Source: DATARN01 sp963851105
GTDB taxonomy: Bacteria; Actinomycetota; Acidimicrobiia; Acidimicrobiales; Palsa-688
Assembly (NCBI GenBank): GCA_963851105.1
Contig: CAWKNP010000001.1
Span: forward strand, 1-64,000
Direction: 5' to 3'
DNA: 64,000 bases
Positions 25,202 to 34,972 of this stretch are shown here, piece after piece. A program made the translations under genes and the position numbers. The notes below the pieces were generated by a model, which was given only the letters and a program-made list of their open reading frames with translations, did no database searches and was not told where the DNA came from. Each line of letters begins with the position of its first letter. The stretch's first letter is position 1.

Positions 25202-25521
25202 GACTCGCTCACCGTCGTCTGCTCCGGCCGGCGGTGGCGCAGAACCACCTGCTCCGGGCAGACCATCGACAGGAACCCGCCCACGCACATGGCCAGGCGT
25301 TCCTCGCCCAGCGAGTACATGATCCGATTGGCGTCACGACGCTCCCTGACCAGGCCGGCCGCCTTAAGGATCGACAGGTGACGCGACACCGACGGCCCCT
25401 TGATCGAGAAGCGCGACGCGATCTCACCCGCAGAGAGCTCGCCGTCGCGCAGGTCCTGGAGGATCTGGCGGCGGGTGGGGTCGGCCAGTGCCCGGAACAC
25501 CGAAGCATCATCATCTGCCAT
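25198..25521 (-). CDS. ArsR family transcriptional regulator
   Basis: 107 aa from ATG 25521. It has the winged HTH typical of ArsR repressors: VFRALADPTRRQILQDLRDGELSAGEIASRFSIKGPSVSRHLSILKAAGLV. The classical metal-site CVC box is absent; the C-terminal Cys in AMCVGGFLSMVCPE could form a redox or metal site, but this is speculative. It is coupled to the DUF2071 gene; a palindrome just upstream is the likely operator, giving autoregulation. Confidence 0.9.
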   Translation of the reverse strand: MADDDASVFRALADPTRRQILQDLRDGELSAGEIASRFSIKGPSVSRHLSILKAAGLVRERRDANRIMYSLGEERLAMCVGGFLSMVCPEQVVLRHRRPEQTTVSES

Positions 25522-25530
25522 GTCGCTATT

Positions 25531-25544
25531 TAGCCATATAGCTA
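25531..25544. promoter_or_regulatory. Candidate ArsR operator palindrome
   Basis: TAGC-CATATA-GCTA lies 9 bp upstream of the ArsR start codon in a short AT-rich patch that stands out in this GC-rich region. The symmetry and position suit a homodimeric repressor that regulates its own operon. Confidence 0.5.
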
Positions 25545-25694
25545 GATACGATGTCAAGGGGGCCCGATCACACCTGGCGGACCCCTGTTCACCACGGTTT
25601 TCGTTTTCGGTGTGGCACACGTGTGGCGTGCCGGGCCTGTTCGGCCCTCCGGGGGACCCCCCGTGAGGGACCTTCTCACCCGCTCTGACCAGGG

Positions 25695-25766
25695 AGCGGG
25701 TGACGGGAATCGAACCCGCATGACCAGCTTGGAAGGCTGGGACTCTAACCATTGAGCTACACCCGC
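25695..25766 (-). tRNA. tRNA-Gly (TCC)
   Basis: Acceptor GCGGGTG/CACCCGC, anticodon stem CCAGC/GCTGG with loop CTTCCAA (anticodon TCC), T-loop TTCGATT. CCA is not encoded. Confidence 0.95.
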
Positions 25767-25783
25767 GGCGGCGGTCACGTTAG

Positions 25784-25855
25784 TCGGGGAGGGGGGATTT
25801 GAACCCCCGACCTCCTGCACCCAAAGCAGGTGCGCTTCCGCTGCGCTACTCCCCG
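25784..25855 (-). tRNA. tRNA-Pro (TGG)
   Basis: Acceptor CGGGGAG/CTCCCCG, anticodon stem CCTGC/GCAGG with loop TTTGGGT (anticodon TGG), T-loop TTCAAAT. It lies 17 bp from tRNA-Gly on the same strand; CCA is not encoded. Confidence 0.95.
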
Positions 25856-25973
25856 TGACAGTCGCCCAATGGTACCGGTCCCACCTCGGGCCGCCTTGCG
25901 ACTCTGCCGGGCCGAGGACCGTTCCCCGGGCGCTGCCGTGAAACGTGTTGACCCGCATGGACGGTGCGGTCGG

Positions 25974-25979
25974 TAGACT
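25974..25979 (+). promoter_or_regulatory. Candidate -10 element (TAGACT) of the tig operon
   Basis: TAGACT lies 11 bp before ATG 25991, with no Shine-Dalgarno sequence between. A TTGACC at 25948 is a weak -35 candidate at an unusually long 20-bp spacing. The layout suggests a leaderless or near-leaderless transcript. Confidence 0.35.
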
Positions 25980-25990
25980 GCGTCACCCGT

Positions 25991-27502
25991 ATGGAAACCG
26001 CCGTTGAGCCCCTCGAGGGCAACAAGATCAAGCTCTCGGTCACAATTGAAGAGCAGGAGTTCGAGAAGGCTCTCGACGCCACCTACCGCAAGATCGCCCA
26101 GGAGGTTCGGATCCCGGGATTCCGGCCGGGCAAGGCACCGCGGAAGATCCTCGAGGCCCGCCTGGGCAAGGAGACCGCCCGGGCCGAGGCGATCCGAGGT
26201 TCGTTGGCCGGCTACTACAACGAGGCGATCCGCGAGCACGAGGTGGACGCCATCGCCCCGCCGCAGATCGACATCACGGCCGGCGAGCATGAAGGACCCG
26301 TTTCTTTCGACGCCATCGTCGAGATCCGGCCGCATGTCCAGCTGGCGGGCTACGGCGGCCTCCGGGTCACCATCCCCAACCCGGCGCTGACCGACTCCGA
26401 CGTCGAGGCCCAGCTCGACAAGTTGCGGGCCAACTTCGGCGAGCTCACCGCGGTGGAGCGGCCGGCTCGTAGCGGCGACCACGTCACCATCGACTTGAAG
26501 ATCAGCCGACCTGGCGAGACCGACCCGGACAAAGAGACGACGAGCGAGGATCTCCTCTACGAGGTCGGATCCGGCAACTTCGGTGCGGAACTGGACGAGC
26601 GCCTCGAAGGTGCGACCGTGGGCGCCGACCTGGCGTTCACCGTCGATCTGAGCGCGCCGAAGGCCGCCGTGGCCGACGCCGACACTGAGGCCGACGCCGA
26701 GGGCGCAGCCGCCGAGGGCGCAGCCGCCGAGGGCGCAGCCACCGAGGGCGCAGCCGCCGAGGGCGCAGCCGACGCCCCGCCCGGGCTGCCGCGACGCGAG
26801 CTCAGTTACGAGGTCCACGTCAAGGAAGTCAAGGAGATGGTCCTCCCCGAGGTCACCGACGAGTGGGCCAGCGAGGCATCGGAGTTCGAAACCGTCGCCG
26901 AGCTCATGGCCGACATTGAGCGGCGCCTGACGGTCGTAAAGCGGGCGCAGTCCCAGGCGGCGCTGCGGTCGCAGGCGATCGAAGCCGTCGCCGACCTCGT
27001 CCAAGATGACCCGCCCGAGCCGCTGGTCAACGAAGAGATCACGCATCGGGCCCACGAGCTCGAGAACGCGCTGCGCCAGCAGGGCCTGAACATCGGCCAG
27101 TACCTCACGGCCACCGGCCGCTCGCAACAGCAACTCATCGACGAACTGCGGGCCCAGTCCACCCAAGCGGTGAAGGCCGATCTGGCCCTGCGGGCCGTCG
27201 CCGAGCTGGAGAACATCGAGATCACCGAGGCCGACGTGGACGCCGAGATCCGCCGCCTGGCGGATCGTTTCGACGCCAAGCCGGCCGACGTTCGGGAGCA
27301 ACTTGAGAGCAACGACCAGATGGCCGCGGTACGCTCGGATGTCAAGCGAGGCATGGCCGTCGAGTGGCTCGTCGAACATATCGAGGCTGTTGACCCGCTC
27401 GGTCAGCCGATTGACAGTGCGTTGCTCGTAGAACCTCCGGAGGTCGACAGCGACGACGGAGAAACAGCATCAGAGGCGGCCGACGCCGCCAACGAGACCT
27501 AA
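25991..27502 (+). CDS. tig: Trigger factor (ribosome-bound chaperone, PPIase)
   Basis: 503 aa from ATG 25991. The N-terminal ribosome-binding domain carries the signature GFRPGKAPRKILEARLG. The central FKBP-like PPIase domain (about 155-280) is interrupted by a low-complexity acidic insert, five units of AEGAA (residues about 236-260). The C-terminal helical domain follows (about 285-460, VTDEWASEASEFETVAELM through DAEIRRLADRFD). An acidic tail ends the protein. Trigger factor binds nascent chains at the ribosome exit; tig-clpP-clpX is a common order. Confidence 0.95.
   Translation: METAVEPLEGNKIKLSVTIEEQEFEKALDATYRKIAQEVRIPGFRPGKAPRKILEARLGKETARAEAIRGSLAGYYNEAIREHEVDAIAPPQIDITAGEHEGPVSFDAIVEIRPHVQLAGYGGLRVTIPNPALTDSDVEAQLDKLRANFGELTAVERPARSGDHVTIDLKISRPGETDPDKETTSEDLLYEVGSGNFGAELDERLEGATVGADLAFTVDLSAPKAAVADADTEADAEGAAAEGAAAEGAATEGAAAEGAADAPPGLPRRELSYEVHVKEVKEMVLPEVTDEWASEASEFETVAELMADIERRLTVVKRAQSQAALRSQAIEAVADLVQDDPPEPLVNEEITHRAHELENALRQQGLNIGQYLTATGRSQQQLIDELRAQSTQAVKADLALRAVAELENIEITEADVDAEIRRLADRFDAKPADVREQLESNDQMAAVRSDVKRGMAVEWLVEHIEAVDPLGQPIDSALLVEPPEVDSDDGETASEAADAANET
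26696..26770 (+). repeat. Five 15-bp tandem repeats inside tig
   Basis: The unit GCCGAGGGCGCAGCC occurs five times in a row (one copy varies at a single base), encoding AEGAA repeats within the trigger factor PPIase domain. The length is a multiple of three, so copy-number change keeps the frame. Confidence 0.9.
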
Positions 27503-27556
27503 GCATCAAGACGTAAGCATCTCGCTGGACCAACCGAAATCGAGGGCCGCAACAAC

Positions 27557-28192
27557 GTGATCAGACCCGTTGCCAGCTATTACCCACCGAGCGTTGTCGA
27601 AGAGACCAACCGGGGCACTCGGACCTATGACCTCTACAGCCGGATGCTCGAAGAGTTCATCGTCTTCCTCGGGACGCCTATCGATGACCACGTCGCCAAC
27701 ACCGTCTGCGCCCAGCTTCTGTACCTCGAGTACAAGAATGCGGACAAGGACATCAGCCTCTACATCAACAGTCCCGGCGGGGACATAACGGCCCTTTTTG
27801 CCATCTACGACACGATGAAGTTCGTCAAGAACGACATCTCGACGTTCTGCTACGGCCAGGCCGCCTCGGCCGCCGCTGTTCTCCTCGCAGGGGGCACACG
27901 AGGCAAGCGATTCGCCCTTCCCCACGCTCGGATCCTCATCCATCAGCCCTACGGGGGCGCCGCCGGGCAGGCCGCGGACATCGAGATCCAGGCCAAGGAG
28001 ATCCTGCGCATGCGGGACCTATTGAACGAGATGGTCGCCTTCGACACCGGTCAGTCGGTGGCGAAGGTCGCCAAGGACACCGACCGAGATTTCATCATGA
28101 GTGCCGCTGAGGCCGAGGTCTACGGCATTATCGACGAAGTGATCACCGCTCGCGAACTAGCGGGGGTCCCGCTGGCCGCAGGCGTATCCTGA
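27557..28192 (+). CDS. clpP: ATP-dependent Clp protease proteolytic subunit
   Basis: 211 aa from GTG 27557. The S14 serine protease triad is complete: Ser in FCYGQAASAAAVLLA, His in RILIHQPYGG and Asp in AKDTDRDFIMSA. YINSPGGDITA is the family motif for the oxyanion-hole strand. It forms tetradecameric degradation chambers with ClpX, encoded 20 bp downstream. Only one clpP is present here, whereas many actinobacteria have two adjacent ones; a second may be elsewhere. Confidence 0.95.
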   Translation: MIRPVASYYPPSVVEETNRGTRTYDLYSRMLEEFIVFLGTPIDDHVANTVCAQLLYLEYKNADKDISLYINSPGGDITALFAIYDTMKFVKNDISTFCYGQAASAAAVLLAGGTRGKRFALPHARILIHQPYGGAAGQAADIEIQAKEILRMRDLLNEMVAFDTGQSVAKVAKDTDRDFIMSAAEAEVYGIIDEVITARELAGVPLAAGVS

Positions 28193-28212
28193 AAGATCCG
28201 GGGGGGACAGGC

Positions 28213-29490
<1,278 letters not shown>

Positions 29491-29595
29491 CCGTTTCGCC
29501 CGGAGGCGCCGGCCGCCCCGGGTGGTTGTCCGCCTTTCGCTGGTCCATGCGGGATCAGTTTGGCGCGCCCGAAGTGCTGCCCGGTGGGGGGGTGG

Positions 29596-29828
29596 TCAGT
29601 AGTCCGTGTGGGGGGCGGGGTTTGTGTCCAGGGGTGGCGGCAGGGTGTTGGGGGGGTGGGCGGTAGTCCGTGTGGGGGGCGGGGTTTGTGTCCAGGGGTG
29701 GCGGCTGGGCGTTGGGGGGGTGGGCGGTAGTCCGTGTGGAGGGGGGGGTTTGTGTCCAGGGGTGGCGGCTGGGCGTTGGGGGGGTGGGCGGTAGTCCGTG
29801 TGGGGGGCGGGGTTTGTGTCCAGGGGTG
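29596..29828 (+). repeat. Four G-rich 64-bp tandem repeats between clpX and the next gene
   Basis: agtccgtgtg begins repeat units at 29601, 29665, 29729 and 29793, an exact 64-bp period. Each unit carries gtgggggg, ggggtttgtgtcc and ggggggg runs on the plus strand. The 64-bp period is not a multiple of three and no frame looks coding. Dense G-runs could form G-quadruplexes. The 29491-29868 gap holds no gene otherwise. Confidence 0.9.
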
Positions 29829-29868
29829 AGCCCGAACTGGTGCTGGTGGCGGGAGTAGCCTCGCCGCC

Positions 29869-30513
29869 ATGAGCAAATTGCTGAAAGGTGCGCTGCTGGG
29901 AGCCGCCATAGGGGCTGGTGCCGCCGCAATAGAGGCCTACAGCAAGGACCGGCCGGTCAACGAGCTGGCTCGCAATGCCGCCCGCTGGAGCCTGGGCGGG
30001 GCAGTTGCGGGAGCGCTGCTCGGCGGCTCTGTTGGGCGGCGAGCAACATCGGCGGCGGGCGCCAAAGGCTCTGCGGTCACGAGCCAGCGGGAAGCGGCGA
30101 TGGAAGCGGTGTCCAAGGCCAAGGCCCGGGCCAAGAAGCTCTCCAAGAAAGAACGCAAGGCGGCCAAGCGTGCGGTCGCCCGGGCCCGAGGCAAGGCATG
30201 CCAGATAGCCCGATCCGAGCGAAAGGCGGCGACCGAGGCTGTCGCCCGGGCCCGGGCCAGCGTCGAGAACGTCGCCGGCCAGCAGGTCGAGGCAGTCCAG
30301 CAGGCATTCGGCCAGGCCAAGGGGAAGGCGCAGCGCCTGACCCGCGAAGAGCGCAAGGCGGCCGAGCAGGCGGTGGCGGCGGCACTCGGTAAGGCCGAGG
30401 CGGTGGCCCGGAACGCTCGCCGCCGGGCCCTGCGCTCAGCCGCCAAGGCCCGCAGTGCAGTTGAAGAAGCGGCCGAGGAGTTCGCGGCCCGCATCGAACG
30501 CATCGCCGCCTGA
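29869..30513 (+). CDS. Histone-H1-like Lys/Ala-rich protein with N-terminal glycine-zipper helix
   Basis: 214 aa. An N-terminal hydrophobic helix with small residues (LLKGALLGAAIGAGAAAIEAY) and a second Gly/Ala-rich one (GGAVAGALLGGSVG) resemble YtxH or glycine-zipper segments. The rest is Ala/Lys/Arg-rich helical sequence with repeated KERKAAKRAVARARGKA, SERKAATEAVARARA and EERKAAEQAVAAALGKA units. The composition suggests DNA binding or coiled-coil association at the membrane. It lies between the G-rich repeats and folC, 23 bp before folC. Confidence 0.7.
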   Translation: MSKLLKGALLGAAIGAGAAAIEAYSKDRPVNELARNAARWSLGGAVAGALLGGSVGRRATSAAGAKGSAVTSQREAAMEAVSKAKARAKKLSKKERKAAKRAVARARGKACQIARSERKAATEAVARARASVENVAGQQVEAVQQAFGQAKGKAQRLTREERKAAEQAVAAALGKAEAVARNARRRALRSAAKARSAVEEAAEEFAARIERIAA

Positions 30514-30536
30514 CGCCGCCCGACCCCGGAAAAGCT

Positions 30537-31865
30537 ATGGATCTCGGCGACGCCCTGGCCTGGCTGGACTCCCACCAGAACCTGGAGCGCATGCTGGCCG
30601 ACACCAACCGGCCCCCGCCCGACCTCGGGCGCATGCGGCGGCTGGTCAACATCCTCGGCGACCCCCAGGCCGACTACCCCGTGATCCACGTCACCGGGAC
30701 CAACGGCAAGACCTCGACGGCCCGGGCCATCACCACCGTCCTCATGGCCAAGGGCCTCACCGTCGGGACGTTCACCAGTCCCCACCTCGAAGCGGTCAAC
30801 GAGCGGCTCATGTTCAACGGCGCGCCGGTCGGCGACGGGGACCTTGCCGACCTGCTGTCGGACCTGGCGCTGCTGGAGCAGATGCTGGTGTCCGACGGCC
30901 GGCCCGAGAGCCGCCCGACGTGGTTCGAGCTGCTGGCGGCAGCAGCCTTTCGCTGGTTCGCGGAACGACCGGTGGACATCGCGGTGATCGAGGTCGGCCT
31001 CGGCGGCCGATGGGACGCCACCAACGTGGCCCGCGCCGAGGTGGCGGTAGTGACCAACGTCGACCTGGACCACGTCGAGTTCCTGGGCCCTACCGTCGCC
31101 GACATCGCCAAGGAGAAGGCGGGCATCATCAAGCCCGGCAGCTCGCTGGTGCTGTCCGAGACCCGCCCCGAGCTGCTGCCCATCTTCGAGGCGGAGGGCC
31201 CCGAACGCGTCCTCCTCCGGGACCGGGACTTCGAGGTCCTGAGCAACGAGCTGGCCGTCGGCGGCCGGCTGGTCAGCCTGCGGACACCGGCGGCCGAGTA
31301 CTACGACGTCTACCTCGCCCTCCATGGTCGCCACCAGGCGTACAACTTCCTGGACGCGGTGGTGGCCGCGGAGACCTTTTTCGGTGCTCCCGTGGAACCC
31401 GACCTCCTGGCCGAGGCGGCGGCCAAGGTGCGCTCGCCGGGGCGCCTCGAGGTCGTGAGCCGGGACCCGTTGATCGTGCTCGACGGGGCCAAGAACATCC
31501 CCGGGGCTCAGGCGATGGCGGCTGCGGTCGACGAGGAGTTTGGCGAGGTGCGCTCGCGGATCATGGTGGTGGGCATGCTGCGGGGCAAGGACCCCGGCGA
31601 GATGCTGCAGGCGCTTGGCGCGCCCAAGGCCCGCTACGTGATCACCTGCCCGCCACCAAGTCCCCGGGCCCAGCCCGCCGACGTCGTCGCCAAGGCAGCA
31701 ATGCTCCTCGGTGTCGACGCCGAGCCCGCGACCACAGTGGAGAGCGCCCTCGACCGGGCCCGCGCCATGGCGGGAGCCGACGACTTGATCCTCGTCACGG
31801 GGTCGTTGTATGTGGTCGGAGCGGCCCGGGCGGCCATCCACCACTTCGAGGAGCACCGCCGCTAA
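30537..31865 (+). CDS. folC: Folylpolyglutamate synthase/dihydrofolate synthase
   Basis: 442 aa, Mur-ligase superfamily. It adds glutamates to folates, retaining them in the cell, and may also make dihydrofolate. The ATP-binding P-loop is VTGTNGKTSTARAIT; TSPHLEAVNERLMFNG is the conserved folate-binding segment. Then come EVGLGGRWDATN and the C-terminal domain starting near VVSRDPLIVLDGAKN (GAKNIPGAQAM). The gene follows the basic-protein gene closely; ndk is 33 bp downstream. Confidence 0.95.
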   Translation: MDLGDALAWLDSHQNLERMLADTNRPPPDLGRMRRLVNILGDPQADYPVIHVTGTNGKTSTARAITTVLMAKGLTVGTFTSPHLEAVNERLMFNGAPVGDGDLADLLSDLALLEQMLVSDGRPESRPTWFELLAAAAFRWFAERPVDIAVIEVGLGGRWDATNVARAEVAVVTNVDLDHVEFLGPTVADIAKEKAGIIKPGSSLVLSETRPELLPIFEAEGPERVLLRDRDFEVLSNELAVGGRLVSLRTPAAEYYDVYLALHGRHQAYNFLDAVVAAETFFGAPVEPDLLAEAAAKVRSPGRLEVVSRDPLIVLDGAKNIPGAQAMAAAVDEEFGEVRSRIMVVGMLRGKDPGEMLQALGAPKARYVITCPPPSPRAQPADVVAKAAMLLGVDAEPATTVESALDRARAMAGADDLILVTGSLYVVGAARAAIHHFEEHRR

Positions 31866-31898
31866 CCACAGCAAGCGCTGGTACCGTGACGGGCACGT

Positions 31899-32342
31899 AT
31901 GTCAAGGACTCTTGTTCTCTGCAAACCGGATGCTGTCGAGCGCGGGCTCTGCGGCGAGATCATTGGCCGCCTCGAGCGCAAGTCCCTGCGTATCGTGGCC
32001 GCCGAGTTGCGCCATATTGATGCCGAGCACGCCAAGCGCCACTACGAGGAGCACCTCGGCAAGGCCTTCTTCGAGAAGCTGGTGAGCTTCATCACCCGTT
32101 CGCCCTTACTGGCGCTCGTGGTCGAGGGTCCCGAGGACACCTGGGAGATCGTCCGGCTGATCAGCGGGGCCACCAACCCGGCGGAGGCGAACCCGGGCAC
32201 AATCCGTGGCGACCTGGCCAGCGCATCTCCGGAGAACCTCATCCATGCATCTGACGGCGCCGAATCGGCCGAACGAGAGATCGCCTTGTGGTTCCCGGCC
32301 CTGGCGGTCACACCGGCGGCGTCGGAGGGCGGCGAATCCTAG
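31899..32342 (+). CDS. ndk: Nucleoside diphosphate kinase
   Basis: 147 aa. It transfers the gamma-phosphate from ATP to other NDPs through a phosphohistidine; the active-site His is in ENLIHASDG (usually HGSDS). The N-terminus RTLVLCKPDAVERGLCGEIIGR and ATNPAEANPGTIRGD are textbook. The C-terminal about 10 residues extend beyond the usual end. A candidate -10 (TACCGT, 31881) sits close upstream. Confidence 0.95.
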   Translation: MSRTLVLCKPDAVERGLCGEIIGRLERKSLRIVAAELRHIDAEHAKRHYEEHLGKAFFEKLVSFITRSPLLALVVEGPEDTWEIVRLISGATNPAEANPGTIRGDLASASPENLIHASDGAESAEREIALWFPALAVTPAASEGGES

Positions 32343-32439
32343 CGACGCGTTCCACCGAGATGGTGGATCCGGCTTGTTACCTGGGCAAATCCCACCTAGC
32401 CTTGCCGCCTGACCTCCGATCGCAGGAGGAAGGCCCCTC

Positions 32440-33480
32440 GTGTCTGACAGCGCATTCACCTCACTCTTCGGCCGAGATATGGCCGTCGACTTGGGCACCG
32501 CCAACACCTTGGTCTATGTGCGGGGCCGGGGGATCGTGCTCAACGAGCCTTCCGTAGTCGCGGTCAACATCAAAGACGACCGGCCCCTCGCCGTCGGAGC
32601 CGAGGCCAAGCGGATGATCGGCCGCACCCCGAGCCACATCCAGGCCATCCGCCCGCTGCGTGACGGGGTCATCGCCAACTTCGACATCTGCGAAAAGATG
32701 CTGGCCTACTTCATCCGCCGCGTGCAGGGCCCCCGGAAGTTCGCCAAGCCCCGCATGGTCATCTGCGTGCCGTCGGGCATCACCGGCGTCGAGCAACGCG
32801 CCGTCATGGAAGCGGCCGAGTCGGCAGGCGCCCGCAAGCCCGCCTACATCATCGAGGAGCCCATGGCCGCGGCCATCGGCGCCGGCCTGCCGGTGCACGA
32901 GCCGACCGGCAACATGGTCGTCGACATCGGCGGCGGCACCACCGAGGTGGCGGTCATCTCCCTCGGCGGCATCGTCACCTCCCAGTCGGTGCGTATCGGC
33001 GGCGACGAACTCGACGAGGCCATCATCGCCTTCATCAAGAAGGAGTACAGCCTGGCGCTCGGGGAGCGCACCGCCGAGGAGATCAAGATCGCCCTGGGCA
33101 GCGCCTGCCCGCTGGAAGAAGAGCTCCACGCCGAGATCCGCGGCCGCGACCTGATCACCGGCCTGCCCAAGACGATCGTCACCACGACCCAGGAGATCCG
33201 CGAAGCCATCGAAGAGCCGGTGACGGCCATCGTGGACGCGGTGAAGATCACCTTGGACAAGACGCCGCCGGAACTGGCCGCCGACATCATGGAGCAGGGG
33301 ATCGTCCTCACCGGCGGCGGTGCGCTGCTGCACGGCCTCGACGCCCGGCTGTCCGCGGAGACGGGAATGCCGATCATCATCGCTAACAACCCGCTGCTCT
33401 CGGTGGTCGTCGGTAGTGGCCAGTGCCTCGAGGAGTTCGATGCCCTGAAGCAGGTTCTGATCTCCTCGCAGGGTCACTGA
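32440..33480 (+). CDS. mreB: Rod-shape-determining actin homologue MreB
   Basis: 346 aa from GTG 32440 behind AGGAGGAAGG. The actin fold is evident: phosphate 1 loop MAVDLGTANTLVYVRGRGIVLNEPSVVA, connecting IGRTPSHIQAIRPLRDGVIANFD, phosphate 2 MVVDIGGGTTEVAVISLGGIV, and adenosine motif GIVLTGGGALLHGLD. It polymerises under the membrane and guides lateral wall synthesis, with MreC, MreD, PBP2 and RodA encoded directly downstream. Confidence 0.97.
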   Translation: MSDSAFTSLFGRDMAVDLGTANTLVYVRGRGIVLNEPSVVAVNIKDDRPLAVGAEAKRMIGRTPSHIQAIRPLRDGVIANFDICEKMLAYFIRRVQGPRKFAKPRMVICVPSGITGVEQRAVMEAAESAGARKPAYIIEEPMAAAIGAGLPVHEPTGNMVVDIGGGTTEVAVISLGGIVTSQSVRIGGDELDEAIIAFIKKEYSLALGERTAEEIKIALGSACPLEEELHAEIRGRDLITGLPKTIVTTTQEIREAIEEPVTAIVDAVKITLDKTPPELAADIMEQGIVLTGGGALLHGLDARLSAETGMPIIIANNPLLSVVVGSGQCLEEFDALKQVLISSQGH

Positions 33481-33503
33481 AACTGTCGCTTTTCTGATTC
33501 GCT

Positions 33504-34340
33504 GTGGCTGTCTACCGCCGAAGCGCCCGACCGCGATTTATTCTCCTGCTGCTGGTCCTCACGGCCATCACGCTGGTCACAGTGGACACCCGGGCCAACG
33601 GCGGCGGACTCACGGGATCGATCCGCTCCGGCGCCCATGACGCCTTCGCCCCGGTCCAGTCGGCCACGCACGCGGTCCTGCGCCCGGTCGGGGACTTCTT
33701 CACCGGGGCGTTCCACTACGGGTCGCTGAAGGCGGAGAACGCCCACCTGCGGGACCAGCTCGCCCAGGCGCGGAGTCAGGCGTTGTCCGCGTCGGACGCC
33801 CAGCGCCAGTTCCAGGCCCTTTCGGAGCAGGCGCACCTCGATTTCGTCGGGAACATCCCGACCGTCGCGGCCCAGGTCGTCGACACCTCGTCGTCCAACT
33901 TCGAGATATCGATCCAGATCAACCGGGGCACCGACAACGGCATCGCGGTCAACATGCCCGTCGTCACCGGCGGCGGCCTGGTCGGCCGCATCGCCCAGGT
34001 GTCGAAGAGCCGCTCGACGGTGCTGCTGCTGACCGACCCGACGTTCAGTGTTGGGGTCCGGCTCACGACCAACGGGGCGGTGTTCGTGGCCAACGGCGCC
34101 GGCCGGGGCAACCCCCTGACCCTCGACCTGGTCGATGCCAACACCAAGGTCAACGTGGGCGACAATCTGGTGACGAGTGGGCTCAATCTGGCGCAGTACC
34201 CGAAGGACATCCCGGTCGCCACGGTGAAGTCGGTGAAGTCGGCGCCCGGGCAGTTGCAGCAGTCCGTGACCGTTACCCCGGCCGCCGACCTGTCGCGGCT
34301 GGAGTACGTCCGGGTGCTGCAGTGGTCTCCGCAATCGTGA
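33504..34340 (+). CDS. mreC: Rod-shape-determining protein MreC
   Basis: 278 aa from GTG 33504. It has an N-terminal membrane helix (FILLLLVLTAITLVTVDT), a coiled coil (about 70-105, LKAENAHLRDQLAQARSQALSASD) and a beta-rich periplasm-side domain (NRGTDNGIAVNMPVVTGGGLVGRIAQVS). It links the cytoplasmic MreB filaments to PBP2 outside. The stop overlaps the mreD start (GTGA). Confidence 0.95.
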   Translation: MAVYRRSARPRFILLLLVLTAITLVTVDTRANGGGLTGSIRSGAHDAFAPVQSATHAVLRPVGDFFTGAFHYGSLKAENAHLRDQLAQARSQALSASDAQRQFQALSEQAHLDFVGNIPTVAAQVVDTSSSNFEISIQINRGTDNGIAVNMPVVTGGGLVGRIAQVSKSRSTVLLLTDPTFSVGVRLTTNGAVFVANGAGRGNPLTLDLVDANTKVNVGDNLVTSGLNLAQYPKDIPVATVKSVKSAPGQLQQSVTVTPAADLSRLEYVRVLQWSPQS

Positions 34341-34972
34341 GCCCCGCGGTGGCGACGCGACTGCGCGTTGCCGCCCTGCTGGTGCTCGCGCTGCTGCTGC
34401 AGACGACGGTCGTGGCCGATCTGCGGATTCTGGGCGTCTGCGCCGACCTCATGCTGCTGTGCACCGTGTCGGCCGCGGTGGTCGGCGGCCCCGAGCTCGG
34501 CGGCGTGGTGGGCTTCGCGGCGGGACTGCTGGCCGACCTGTTCCTCGTCACGACCCCCCTCGGCTTGTCGGCGCTGGTCTTCAGCCTCATCGGCTACGGC
34601 GTGGGTTCGATCCGGGGAACGGTGCTCCAGGAAGGTTGGTTCCTGGCGCCCGCCACCGCCTTCGTGGCCAGCGCGGCGGGCGTCGTCACCTTTGTTCTGG
34701 CCGGCGTCATGGTCGGGCAGTCCCAGCTCACCGCGAGTGGGCCGGTCGCCATCGTCAAAACGGCGCTGATCGTAGGTGTCATGAACGGCATCGTGGCCGC
34801 GCCGGTAACCCTCCTGTTCGCCTGGGCCGCGTCCGGGACCAAGCGCTCCGACGGCGGCGCCGATAGGTCGTCGCTGGCGCGCCCGACATCGGCGACGGCT
34901 TCAGGCCTTTTCGGTGGCGGCGTCGGCTACCGCGGCCCGACGGGTTCCGCGTCCCGGTCAGCCCGGCGATGA
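34337..34972 (+). CDS. mreD: Rod-shape-determining protein MreD
   Basis: 211 aa from GTG 34337, which overlaps the mreC stop (GTGA); an upstream GTG at 34322 is possible. Five or six membrane helices are visible (VAALLVLALLLQTTVVADL onward), with the conserved GFAAGLLADLFLVTTPLGLSAL segment. It is a scaffold of the elongasome. The C-terminal about 40 residues form a basic, Ser-rich tail not typical of the family. The stop lies inside the first of two 21-bp direct repeats. Confidence 0.9.
   Translation: MSPAVATRLRVAALLVLALLLQTTVVADLRILGVCADLMLLCTVSAAVVGGPELGGVVGFAAGLLADLFLVTTPLGLSALVFSLIGYGVGSIRGTVLQEGWFLAPATAFVASAAGVVTFVLAGVMVGQSQLTASGPVAIVKTALIVGVMNGIVAAPVTLLFAWAASGTKRSDGGADRSSLARPTSATASGLFGGGVGYRGPTGSASRSARR

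Noticed and set aside
29596..29828. CRISPR array
   Set aside because: The 64-bp units are contiguous and G-rich with no alternating unique spacers, and no cas genes are present.
29937..31874. 645-codon minus-strand frame opposite folC and the basic-protein gene
   Set aside because: folC on the plus strand has all family motifs; the minus-strand product has none.
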